This document shows, piece by piece, positions 1 to 7,119 of a stretch of DNA of 33,487 bases; within the stretch, counting starts at the first letter, position 1; each line of letters begins with the position of its first letter. A program made the position numbers and the translations under genes. Under the pieces are notes generated by a model. That model saw only the letters and a program-made list of their open reading frames with translations. It was not told the origin of the DNA and made no database searches. The DNA is from an uncultured Muribaculaceae bacterium (GTDB lineage Bacteria; Bacteroidota; Bacteroidia; Bacteroidales; Muribaculaceae): contig CAJTMY010000031.1 in the NCBI GenBank assembly GCA_910577355.1, positions 1 to 33,487 on the forward strand. Reading direction: 5' to 3'.

Positions 1-2351
1 ATCTGCAGACCCACGATTTCCTCGATCTCGTTGCGGTTGAGCGGCGTGAACATTATTATCTCGTCGATACGGTTGAGGAATTCGGGGCGTATCGTCTGTT
101 TGAGCATGTCGAGCACCTGCTGCTTGGTTTTTTCGACAGTCTCCTCCTTGTTGTCGTCGGTCATCTTGGCGAAATTGTCTCGGATGAGAGCCGAACCCAT
201 GTTGGAGGTCATGATGATGATGGTGTTCTTGAAGTTGACACTGCGGCCCTTGTTGTCGGTAAGGTGGCCGTCATCGAGCACCTGAAGCAGGATGTTGAAC
301 ACGTCGGGATGGGCCTTCTCTATCTCGTCGAAGAGCACTACGGAGTAGGGCTTGCGGCGCACGGCCTCGGTGAGCTGGCCGCCCTCGTCGTAGCCTACAT
401 ATCCCGGAGGCGCTCCCACGAGGCGCGACACGCTGTGCTTCTCCTGATACTCCGACATGTCGATACGTGTCATCATGTTCTCGTCGTCGAAGAGATACTC
501 GGCAAGAGCCTTTGCAAGTTCGGTCTTGCCTACGCCGGTGGTGCCGAGGAATATGAACGAGCCGATAGGGCGCTTGGGGTCGTTGAGGCCTGCGCGCGAG
601 CGCCGCACGGCGTCGGCTATGGCGCGGATGGCTTCCTCCTGGCCTACTACGCGCGAGTGCAGTTCTTCTTCGAGGTGGAGCAGTTTCTCTTTCTCGCTCT
701 GCACCATCTTGTTGACAGGTATACCCGTCCATCGCGATACCACATCGGCGATATCCTCGGCATCGACTTCCTCCTTTATCAAGGCCTTGTCGCCCTGCAT
801 CATCTTCAGCTGCTCCTGTATTGTGGCATTCTCCTTCTCCTTGCCCTGTATCCTGGAGTAGCGTATCTCGGCCACCTTGGCGTAATCGCCCTCGCGCTCG
901 GCGCGTTCGGCCTCGAAGCCAAGTTGCTCGATGTCTATCTTGTTCTGCTGTATACGGTTTATGAGGTCTTTTTCGGCCTTCCATTTTGCCGAATATTCCT
1001 TCTCCTCCTCGCGCAGCGATGCTATCTCCTTCTCTATTTCGCTCACGCGCTCGGGCATTCCCTCGCGTTTTATGGCCTCGCGCTCGATTTCCTTTTGCGC
1101 TATGCGGCGGGTAATGTCGTCGAGCGCCTGCGGCACCGAGTCGATCTCGAGCTTGAGTTTTGAGGCAGCCTCGTCGATAAGGTCGATGGCCTTGTCGGGC
1201 AGGAAACGGTCGGTGATATAGCGCTCCGACAGCTGTACGGCGGCCACGATAGCCTCGTCGCGGATACGTACCTTGTGGTGGTTTTCGTAGCGCTCCTTGA
1301 GGCCTCGGAGTATGGCGATAGCACTCAGTTCGTCGGGCTCGTTTACCATCACCTTCTGGAAACGGCGCTCCAGCGCCTTGTCTTTCTCGAAATATTTCTG
1401 ATACTCGTCGAGAGTGGTGGCTCCGATGCTGCGGAGCTCGCCGCGTGCCAGGGCCGGCTTGAGGATGTTGGCCGCATCCATGGCTCCCTCGCCCTTGCCT
1501 GCGCCCACCAGAGTGTGTATCTCGTCGATAAACAGGATTATCTCTCCGTCGCTCGACTGTACTTCGTTCACGATGGCCTTGAGGCGTTCCTCGAACTCAC
1601 CCTTGTACTTGGCTCCGGCCACGAGCGCGCCCATGTCGAGCGAATATATCTGCTTTGACCGCAGGTTTTCGGGCACGTCGCCGCGTACTATGCGGTGTGC
1701 CAGCCCCTCGGCTATCGCTGTCTTGCCCGTGCCCGGCTCGCCGATAAGCATGGGATTGTTCTTGGTGCGCCGGCTCAGTATCTGCAACACGCGGCGTATC
1801 TCCTCGTCGCGGCCTATCACGGGATCGAGCTTGCCAGAGCGGGCGCGTTCGTTGAGGTTGACGGCGTATTTCGACAGAGCGTTGTATGTCTCTTCCGAAT
1901 TCTGGTCGGTGGCTTTCTTGCCCTTGCGCAGCTCCTCTACAGCTGCTTCGAGTTCCTTGCGCGACAGGCCGGCATCCTTCATGATGGACGATGCCGGAGA
2001 ATTCACATCAAACAATGCCAGCAGCAACGCCTCGAGAGCCACATATTCGTCGCCCTGTTTCTTGGCTATATCCAGAGCCTTCTGCAATACATCATTGGCG
2101 GTACGGCTCAGATACGGCTCGCCTCCGCTTACCTTCGGCAGGGCGGATATCTCGCGCTCGATATGTGCGTTGACCGCACCGATATTGGCGCCTATTTTCT
2201 GAAAAATGAACTTTACCAGCGATTCGCCCTCGTCGATAACAGCTTTGAGAAGCACTACCGGCTCGATGCTCTGGGCACCGGCCGCACGAGTCAGCTCCAC
2301 GGCCTTCTGTATGGCCTCCTGCGACTTGATTGTGAAATTGTTGAAATTCAT
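1..2351 (-). CDS. clpB: ATP-dependent disaggregase ClpB (C-terminus cut by window edge)
   Basis: ClpB is a hexameric AAA+ chaperone that works with DnaK/DnaJ/GrpE in the cytosol to extract polypeptides from aggregates. About 783 codons are visible, from ATG at 2351 (protein starts MNFNNFTIKSQEAIQ); roughly 80 C-terminal residues lie outside the window. Order: Clp N domain (about 1-145), first AAA+ module with Walker A GEPGTGKT at 204-211, the long middle-domain coiled coil rich in E, K and R, and second AAA+ module with Walker A GTTGVGKT at 603-610. The middle domain separates ClpB from ClpA and, by its length, from ClpC. The gene is divergent from rho across a 456-bp gap. I see no CIRCE-like inverted repeat and no TAnnTTTG box upstream, so its heat-shock control cannot be read from the sequence. 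Confidence 0.97.
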   Translation of the reverse strand, partial: MNFNNFTIKSQEAIQKAVELTRAAGAQSIEPVVLLKAVIDEGESLVKFIFQKIGANIGAVNAHIEREISALPKVSGGEPYLSRTANDVLQKALDIAKKQGDEYVALEALLLALFDVNSPASSIMKDAGLSRKELEAAVEELRKGKKATDQNSEETYNALSKYAVNLNERARSGKLDPVIGRDEEIRRVLQILSRRTKNNPMLIGEPGTGKTAIAEGLAHRIVRGDVPENLRSKQIYSLDMGALVAGAKYKGEFEERLKAIVNEVQSSDGEIILFIDEIHTLVGAGKGEGAMDAANILKPALARGELRSIGATTLDEYQKYFEKDKALERRFQKVMVNEPDELSAIAILRGLKERYENHHKVRIRDEAIVAAVQLSERYITDRFLPDKAIDLIDEAASKLKLEIDSVPQALDDITRRIAQKEIEREAIKREGMPERVSEIEKEIASLREEEKEYSAKWKAEKDLINRIQQNKIDIEQLGFEAERAEREGDYAKVAEIRYSRIQGKEKENATIQEQLKMMQGDKALIKEEVDAEDIADVVSRWTGIPVNKMVQSEKEKLLHLEEELHSRVVGQEEAIRAIADAVRRSRAGLNDPKRPIGSFIFLGTTGVGKTELAKALAEYLFDDENMMTRIDMSEYQEKHSVSRLVGAPPGYVGYDEGGQLTEAVRRKPYSVVLFDEIEKAHPDVFNILLQVLDDGHLTDNKGRSVNFKNTIIIMTSNMGSALIRDNFAKMTDDNKEETVEKTKQQVLDMLKQTIRPEFLNRIDEIIMFTPLNRNEIEEIVGLQ

Positions 2352-2545
2352 AGATGAATTTTTATGGATTGCCGATAAACGGGTAATATCGGACTTACTG
2401 TTTTTACTTACTTATAAACAAGTGTCATCGGCTCTTGGTTTGCAAAAAGTGTTCCGGATGTATCGGGGTGACAAAATTGCACGTCATCCGCTGCATTTAT
2501 ACGCACTGTTGCTATGTGCTGCTGACAACTTTTTGCCCCTACAGG

Positions 2546-2575
2546 TTGTTTTTAACAAAAAAAGTCGTAACTTTG
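2546..2575 (+). promoter_or_regulatory. Bacteroidetes-type promoter for rho
   Basis: A TTG at 2546-2548 (-33 element) is followed by a 19-bp spacer and TAACTTTG at 2568-2575, an exact match to the TAnnTTTG -7 consensus of the Bacteroidetes primary sigma factor. Transcription should begin near 2582, which leaves a leader of about 225 bases before the rho ATG. Confidence 0.8.
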
Positions 2576-2582
2576 CAGTGCC

Positions 2583-2807
2583 TTAATGCAGGTACGGTGT
2601 CGTGAAGCTGTGCCGCATGCAGGATATTCACATTATAACACACTGCCGGCCGAGCGTCAGAGTCGCCCTCCGGCAAGTATGCCACGGCATAACGAACACA
2701 GACTACCTATCCCTTACACAATACTTTAAATATTCCGAGCGGTTGCATCGGGTTGTATTATCGAGTTTATAATACATCTGCATGACGACCGACCATATAA
2801 AACTCAT
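2583..2807 (+). promoter_or_regulatory. Long rho mRNA leader, candidate autoregulatory region
   Basis: The predicted transcript carries about 225 untranslated bases before rho. It contains a possible GC-rich hairpin (GCCGG at about 2646-2650 pairing with CCGGC about 25 bases later) and then a long, mostly unstructured C-containing stretch. In E. coli the rho leader mediates autogenous termination by Rho; that this leader does the same is inference from position and length only. No known riboswitch fold was recognised. Confidence 0.4.
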
Positions 2808-4736
2808 ATGTATAACATCTCCGATTTGGAAAACATGGCCGATGGCGACATAAGGAAGGTCGCTGAAGATCTCGGCCTTAAGAAAATCGATTCAACCGAT
2901 AAGCAGGAACTCATCTACCGTATTCTCGACGAACAGGCTATAGTCGGGGCCGCCACACGTGCCGCCAAGCGCCGTGAGGCGCCGGCCGACAAAGCCGAAC
3001 CTAAGAAACGCGGCCGCAAGAAAAAGACAGCCGAGCCGGAATCTGCCGCAGAGGCATCGGCGCCATCTTCGGCAGCCGTAGAGTCCGAGACCGCCGCAGA
3101 AGCGCCGGTTGCCGTGGAACAGCCTAAACGCCGTCGTGGCCGTCCGTCAAAAAAAGAGATGGCTGAGCGTGCCGAGGCCGAGACCAGGGCTGAGACAGCT
3201 GCTTCCGGTGACGTTCCCGAGATTGAAAAGCCCGAAGCCCCTGTAGCGGAGGAAGTCCCGGCCGAGGCGAAGCCGGAGCCGGAACCCATTGCCGAGACAG
3301 CACCCGAAGCTTCGCCCGAGGAACAGCCGCGAGAGGAAGCTCAACGCAGGGATTTCCGGCCCAAAGGAGATTTCAGCTCATTCTTTCCGCGTGGCGAAGG
3401 CCGTAAGTTCACCCCCCGCAGCCAACAGGACAAGGATCAGCCTATGCGCGAAATGCGTCCGCAGCCACAGTTCCGGCAGCCTGCCGGTGAAGCTCCCATC
3501 GTGCTTGTGGAGCCGGGACAGCCCATGCCTCAGCAGCAGGGTAAGAAGAAAAAAAACAAAAACGGGCAGCAACAATATGTAGATCAGCGTCTGCAGCCTT
3601 CTCAAAGATATGATTTCGAGGATTTTCTCCAGACACTCGGTGTTCTCGAGGTAGAACCTCAGGGGCACGGATTCCTGCGGTCGAGCGACTATAACTATCT
3701 GCCTTCGCCCGACGATGTGCTCGTCACGCAGCAACAGATAAAACAGTACGGCCTCAAAGCCGGTGATGTGGTGGAGGCAACTATACGTCCGCCCAAGGAA
3801 GGCGAGAAATACTTTCCCATGTGCCGTGCGCTGCACGTCAACGGCCGATCGCTTGAATTTATACGCGACCGCAAGGCATTCGAACACCTTACGCCGCTGT
3901 TCCCCGACGAGAAGTTCAATCTCACCGGCGGTGTCACCACCAGCAATATATCCACGCGCGTGGTGGATATGTTCGCGCCGATAGGCAAGGGACAGCGAGC
4001 TCTTATAGTGGCTCCACCGAAGACAGGCAAGACCCTTCTGCTTAAAGATATCGCCAATGCCATCGCCGAAAATCACCCCGAGACATATATCATGATACTG
4101 CTCATCGACGAGCGTCCCGAGGAGGTGACCGACATGCGCCGCAGTGTCAATGCCGAGGTCATAGCCTCGACCTTCGACGAGCCTGCCGACCGACATGTGC
4201 GTATAGCCGGCATAGTGCTCGAGAAGGCCAAGCGCATGGTGGAATGCGGCCATGATGTAGTGGTGCTCCTCGACTCCATAACACGTCTCGCGCGAGCCTA
4301 CAACACCGTTGCCCCCGCGTCGGGCAAGATCCTCTCGGGCGGTGTCGACGCCAATGCGCTTCAGAAGCCAAAACGTTTCTTCGGCGCCGCGCGCAATATC
4401 GAGGGTGGCGGTTCGCTCACAATCATCGCCACCGCGCTCACCGAGACATCGTCAAAGATGGACGAAGTGATCTTCGAGGAATTCAAGGGTACCGGCAACA
4501 TGGAGCTGCAGCTCGACCGCCGGTTGTCGAACAAACGCATCTTCCCCGCTGTCGACATCATCGCCTCGAGCACCCGGCGCGACGACTTGCTGCTGCGTCC
4601 CGAGACTCTCAACCGCATGTGGATACTGCGCCGCTTCCTCGGCGACCGCACACCCATCGAGGCCATGGAATTCATCAAAGACCGCATGGAGCGCACCCGC
4701 GACAACGACGAGTTGCTGCGGACGATGGGCGAATGA
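2808..4736 (+). CDS. rho: Transcription termination factor Rho with large disordered N-terminal insertion
   Basis: Rho is a hexameric RNA-dependent ATPase/translocase that terminates transcription. The protein has 642 residues against about 420 in E. coli. Residues 1-45 form the N-terminal helical Rho_N domain; about 46-265 is a low-complexity insertion of Ala/Glu/Pro segments with basic patches (KKRGRKKK, KRRRGRPSKK, GKKKKNKN), followed by the RNA-binding OB fold (about 268-345, containing GVLEV and GHGFLRS) and the RecA-like ATPase. Walker A APPKTGKT is at about 402-409; the Walker B aspartate in VVLLDSITR is D489. Comparable disordered insertions occur across Bacteroidetes, and the Bacteroides thetaiotaomicron one is reported to drive Rho phase separation. 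The start is fixed by the conserved Rho_N sequence. No Shine-Dalgarno is visible, as usual for the phylum. Confidence 0.98.
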   Translation: MYNISDLENMADGDIRKVAEDLGLKKIDSTDKQELIYRILDEQAIVGAATRAAKRREAPADKAEPKKRGRKKKTAEPESAAEASAPSSAAVESETAAEAPVAVEQPKRRRGRPSKKEMAERAEAETRAETAASGDVPEIEKPEAPVAEEVPAEAKPEPEPIAETAPEASPEEQPREEAQRRDFRPKGDFSSFFPRGEGRKFTPRSQQDKDQPMREMRPQPQFRQPAGEAPIVLVEPGQPMPQQQGKKKKNKNGQQQYVDQRLQPSQRYDFEDFLQTLGVLEVEPQGHGFLRSSDYNYLPSPDDVLVTQQQIKQYGLKAGDVVEATIRPPKEGEKYFPMCRALHVNGRSLEFIRDRKAFEHLTPLFPDEKFNLTGGVTTSNISTRVVDMFAPIGKGQRALIVAPPKTGKTLLLKDIANAIAENHPETYIMILLIDERPEEVTDMRRSVNAEVIASTFDEPADRHVRIAGIVLEKAKRMVECGHDVVVLLDSITRLARAYNTVAPASGKILSGGVDANALQKPKRFFGAARNIEGGGSLTIIATALTETSSKMDEVIFEEFKGTGNMELQLDRRLSNKRIFPAVDIIASSTRRDDLLLRPETLNRMWILRRFLGDRTPIEAMEFIKDRMERTRDNDELLRTMGE

Positions 4737-4746
4737 CCGCCTATGG

Positions 4747-4782
4747 GCGCCATTTATCAACTTTCCCATGAAAAAATGGCGC
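4747..4782 (+). terminator. Possible hairpin terminator after rho
   Basis: GCGCCATTT at 4747-4755 pairs perfectly with AAATGGCGC at 4774-4782, a 9-bp stem with an 18-base loop, 11 bases after the rho stop. No T-run follows, so it is a weak intrinsic terminator at best. It lies directly against the -33 element of the rpsU promoter. Confidence 0.4.
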
Positions 4783-4788
4783 AAAGTC

Positions 4789-4819
4789 TTTGTGGTTAAA
4801 AAAATAATTAGTAATTTTG
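4789..4819 (+). promoter_or_regulatory. Bacteroidetes-type promoter for rpsU
   Basis: TTTG at 4789-4792, a 19-bp spacer, and TAATTTTG at 4812-4819 match both elements of the phylum's promoter consensus exactly. Transcription should start near 4826, about 45 bases before the rpsU ATG. This is the best promoter match in the window, fitting a highly expressed ribosomal protein gene. Confidence 0.88.
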
Positions 4820-4870
4820 CCGCGCTAAACAGTTAGCACAGACTCGGAAAACAAAAACAATAAACTAAAT

Positions 4871-5062
4871 ATGATCATCGTACAAGTAAAAGAAGGCGAA
4901 ACAATCGAACGCGCACTCAAGAAATTCAAACGTAAATTCGAAAAAACCGGCATCGTAAAGGAACTTCGTAGCCGTCAGGCTTTTCAGAAGCCCTCTGTTA
5001 CCAATCGCAAGAAGATGATGAAGGCCGTTTACGTTCAGCAGCTGCGCGCTACCGAGGAATAA
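4871..5062 (+). CDS. rpsU: 30S ribosomal protein bS21
   Basis: bS21 is a small basic protein of the 30S platform near the 3' end of 16S rRNA and helps in initiation. The 63-residue product (begins MIIVQVKEGETIERALKKF) has the conserved N-terminal strand, the ERALKKFKRKFEK helix and a basic second helix (NRKKMMKAVY). Length is typical of Bacteroidetes bS21. In this phylum bS21 is of special interest because ribosome structures show the anti-Shine-Dalgarno tail of 16S rRNA held in a pocket that includes bS21, consistent with genes here lacking Shine-Dalgarno sequences. It has its own strong promoter; the next gene, a Xer recombinase, appears to have a separate one. Confidence 0.97.
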   Translation: MIIVQVKEGETIERALKKFKRKFEKTGIVKELRSRQAFQKPSVTNRKKMMKAVYVQQLRATEE

Positions 5063-5097
5063 AAAAACGGTTTTATCTCTCATTTTCTCCGATTTTA

Positions 5098-5129
5098 TTT
5101 GGAAATATAGGAAAGTATAGCTAATTTCG
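5098..5129 (+). promoter_or_regulatory. Probable promoter for xer-hpf
   Basis: TTTG at 5098-5101, a 20-bp spacer and TAATTTCG at 5122-5129 match the Bacteroidetes consensus with one mismatch in the -7 box. The predicted transcription start near 5136 falls after the TTG codon at 5133, so this promoter favours the ATG at 5172 as the recombinase start. Confidence 0.6.
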
Positions 5130-5171
5130 CCTTTGGAGAGTCCGGCACATATCACCGGCGCCATAAGGCAT

Positions 5172-6065
5172 ATGAATCCGCTATACGACAAATTTCTCAA
5201 TTATATACGGTGTGAGCTGAATCTTTCGGTTCATACCGTTTTGTCGTATACCTCCGATCTGAGACAGTGGGAGGAATTTTCCGACTCGGCTTTCGGCGCC
5301 GGCTTCGATCCTGCTGCGACAGTCGCCAACGATCTGCGCATGTGGGTTGCCCATCTGTCGTCCTGCGGGGTGGGGACTCGCACCATACGTCGCAAGGTGC
5401 AGACCATGCGTGCGTTTTTCAGATATATGATGAAACGCCACGGCCTGAAGGACAATCCGGCGCTCGAACTGGTACCGGCGCGGCTGCCCAAGACACTTCC
5501 TGCGGTGGTTCGTCCGGAAGACATGCAGAGACTGCTCGACGCACCATGCGACCGGCAAAATTTCATAGAACTCCGCAATAGACTGATTGTCACGATGCTT
5601 TATTCCACTGGTATGCGCGCATCAGAACTCACAGGCCTGCGCGATGCGGATGTCGATGTGCGGCAGGGCGAACTAAAAGTGCTCGGCAAGCGTAATAAAG
5701 AAAGAATGATACCTTTCGGAAAAGAACTTGCCGATATGATTACCCTCTACCGCACCATCCGTCCCGCCACACCGGCCGCCGAGCTGTTTGTGCTCGAGGA
5801 CGGACGTCCGCTCGCATACCGCAATCTGCTCGGTATTGTCAAGGAGAATCTCGCCGGAAGGGTCACCGTAGCCAGACGCACCCCGCACGTGCTCCGCCAC
5901 TCGTTTGCCACCGACATGCTCAACGGCGGCGCCGAGATAACGGCCGTACAGCAGCTGCTGGGCCATGCGTCACTCGCCACGACTCAAATATATACTCATC
6001 TCTCCTATCGAGAGTTACAACATAATTATCAACAAGCGCATCCACGCGCACAAAAGAAAGGATAG
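5172..6065 (+). CDS. xerC: Xer-type tyrosine recombinase (XerC/XerD-like)
   Basis: The 297-residue length is that of chromosomal XerC/XerD, which resolve chromosome dimers at dif near the terminus. An N-terminal SAM-like core-binding domain (about 1-90, with YTSDLRQWEEF) is followed by the catalytic domain. All six active-site residues are visible: R149 (GMRASEL), K173 (LGKRNKER), H239 and R242 (HVLRH), H265 (LLGHAS) and nucleophile Y274 (TQIYTH). The ATG at 5172 is preferred to an upstream TTG at 5133 because MNPLYDKFLNYI matches the family start and the promoter places the transcript start around 5136. Intact catalytic residues and the housekeeping neighbourhood (rpsU before, hpf three bases after) argue against a mobile-element integrase. 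XerC versus XerD cannot be settled without alignment. Confidence 0.9.
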   Translation: MNPLYDKFLNYIRCELNLSVHTVLSYTSDLRQWEEFSDSAFGAGFDPAATVANDLRMWVAHLSSCGVGTRTIRRKVQTMRAFFRYMMKRHGLKDNPALELVPARLPKTLPAVVRPEDMQRLLDAPCDRQNFIELRNRLIVTMLYSTGMRASELTGLRDADVDVRQGELKVLGKRNKERMIPFGKELADMITLYRTIRPATPAAELFVLEDGRPLAYRNLLGIVKENLAGRVTVARRTPHVLRHSFATDMLNGGAEITAVQQLLGHASLATTQIYTHLSYRELQHNYQQAHPRAQKKG

Positions 6066-6068
6066 ACC

Positions 6069-6359
6069 ATGGACGTACGTATTCAAGCCATCCACTTCGA
6101 CGCAGCCGAGAAGCTCGTCGCCTTCATCAACAAGAAAGCCGACCGTATGGCCCGACATTATCCCGCCATATCGGGCGTTGACGTTACTTTAAAGGTGGTT
6201 AAGCCCGAAACGGCCATGAATAAGGAGGCCACGATAAAGGTCACCGTACCGCAGCAGGACGATCTTGTGGCCGGCAAGACTGCCGATACATTCGAGGAGG
6301 CCATCGACCTCGCCCTCGAGGCTCTCGAACGCCAGCTGGAGAAGCGTAAAGAAAAATAA
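6069..6359 (+). CDS. hpf: Ribosome hibernation-promoting factor, short form
   Basis: The 96-residue protein (starts MDVRIQAIHFDAAEKL) has the HPF/YfiA beta-alpha-beta-beta-beta-alpha layout: an N-terminal strand and helix, central strands with VDVTLKVV and ATIKVTVP, and a long C-terminal helix (EEAIDLALEALERQLEKRK). It lacks the C-terminal dimerisation domain of long HPF, so it belongs to the short HPF/RaiA type. The family binds the 30S decoding region and inactivates ribosomes in stationary phase. Its start lies only three bases after the xer stop, so the two are probably co-transcribed and translationally coupled. A strong hairpin follows. With bS21 just upstream, the segment joins two ribosome-binding factors around a chromosome-segregation enzyme. 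Confidence 0.95.
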   Translation: MDVRIQAIHFDAAEKLVAFINKKADRMARHYPAISGVDVTLKVVKPETAMNKEATIKVTVPQQDDLVAGKTADTFEEAIDLALEALERQLEKRKEK

Positions 6360-6380
6360 TACGACAAAAACATAAAAAAT

Positions 6381-6420
6381 ACGCACCCCGGTGTCATTTT
6401 CGGCACCGGGGTGCGTCTTA
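6381..6420 (+). terminator. Hairpin terminator after hpf
   Basis: ACGCACCCCGGTG at 6381-6393 pairs perfectly with CACCGGGGTGCGT at 6404-6416, a 13-bp GC-rich stem with a 10-base loop, followed by the short T-rich CTTATATTC. It lies 22 bases after the hpf stop and separates xer-hpf from the efflux operon. Confidence 0.75.
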
Positions 6421-6447
6421 TATTCGAATCACATTTTAAGGATATAA

Positions 6448-7119
6448 ATGATAATCACTCTCCGCGACATCAACAAGACCTATCCTGGCATCGTGCCGCT
6501 GCACGTGCTCAAGGACATCAATCTCGACATCGCCAAGGGCGAGCTTGTGTCGATAATGGGAGCCTCGGGCTCCGGCAAATCCACCCTGCTCAACATACTC
6601 GGTATACTTGACAGCTACGACAGCGGCGAGTATCTGCTCGACGGCGTGCTGATAAAGAATCTGAGCGAGAACCGCGCCGCCGAGCTGCGCAACCGCATGA
6701 TAGGGTTTGTATTCCAGTCGTTCAATCTCATCAGCTACAAGAACGCTCTCGAGAACGTGGCGCTGCCGCTGTTCTATCAGGGCATAGGCCGCAAGCGACG
6801 CAACGCCCTGGCCATGGAACAGCTCGAACGCATGGGTCTTGCCGACCGCGCCCATCACCTCCCGGGCGAGTTGTCGGGCGGCCAGAAGCAGCGTGTGGCC
6901 ATCGCGCGCGCCCTTGTCACCAATCCGTCGATAATCCTTGCCGACGAGCCCACCGGAGCCCTCGACTCGCACACTTCCAAGGAGGTGATGCAGGTGTTCA
7001 GGCAGCTCAACGACGAGGGCATGACCATCGTCATCGTGACGCACGACCCCGGCGTAGGTGCGGCAACCAACCGTATAATCCATATCACCGACGGAGAAAT
7101 AACCCACAGCGATGATTGA
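6448..7119 (+). CDS. MacB/LolD-type ABC transporter ATP-binding protein
   Basis: This 223-residue protein is the cytosolic ATPase of the type VII (MacB-like) exporter encoded by the next genes. Motifs in order: Walker A GASGSGKST (38-46), Q-loop Q90, signature LSGGQKQR (142-149), Walker B IILADE (162-167), D-loop GALDS and H-loop H199. These place it in the MacB/LolD/FtsE clade. In E. coli MacB the ATPase and permease are fused; here they are separate proteins, as is common in Bacteroidetes. Its stop overlaps the next start by eight bases. The upstream gap has only a weak box (TATATTCG at 6419-6426, no clear -33) partly inside the hpf hairpin, so the promoter is uncertain. An AAGGA lies about 10 bases before the ATG, a rare Shine-Dalgarno-like sequence in this window. 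Confidence 0.93.
   Translation: MIITLRDINKTYPGIVPLHVLKDINLDIAKGELVSIMGASGSGKSTLLNILGILDSYDSGEYLLDGVLIKNLSENRAAELRNRMIGFVFQSFNLISYKNALENVALPLFYQGIGRKRRNALAMEQLERMGLADRAHHLPGELSGGQKQRVAIARALVTNPSIILADEPTGALDSHTSKEVMQVFRQLNDEGMTIVIVTHDPGVGAATNRIIHITDGEITHSDD

Larger units (their letters stand above)
2352..2807. other. 456-bp divergent intergenic region clpB/rho
   Basis: This gap separates the clpB start (minus strand) from the rho start (plus strand). It holds a clear plus-strand promoter at 2546-2575 and then an approximately 225-base transcribed leader for rho. I see no convincing small coding region on either strand and no tRNA. The clpB-proximal part (2352-2540) is AT-rich but has no recognisable promoter box on the minus strand. 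Confidence 0.7.

Noticed and set aside
264..1163. 299-codon plus-strand open frame
   Set aside because: It is antisense to clpB, whose AAA+ motifs and M-domain are unmistakable on the minus strand. The product is a low-complexity Leu/His/Tyr-rich shadow.
2352..2545. Heat-shock CIRCE element or TAnnTTTG box upstream of clpB
   Set aside because: No TTAGCACTC/GAGTGCTAA inverted repeat and no CAAAnnTA complement of the -7 box was found.
5133..5171. Alternative TTG start for the Xer recombinase
   Set aside because: It would lie at or before the predicted transcription start near 5136, and the extra 13 residues do not resemble the family N-terminus.
5172..6065. Integrase of a mobile element
   Set aside because: No attachment-site repeats, cargo, tRNA target or phage/conjugative genes flank it; neighbours are rpsU and hpf and its length is that of XerC/XerD.
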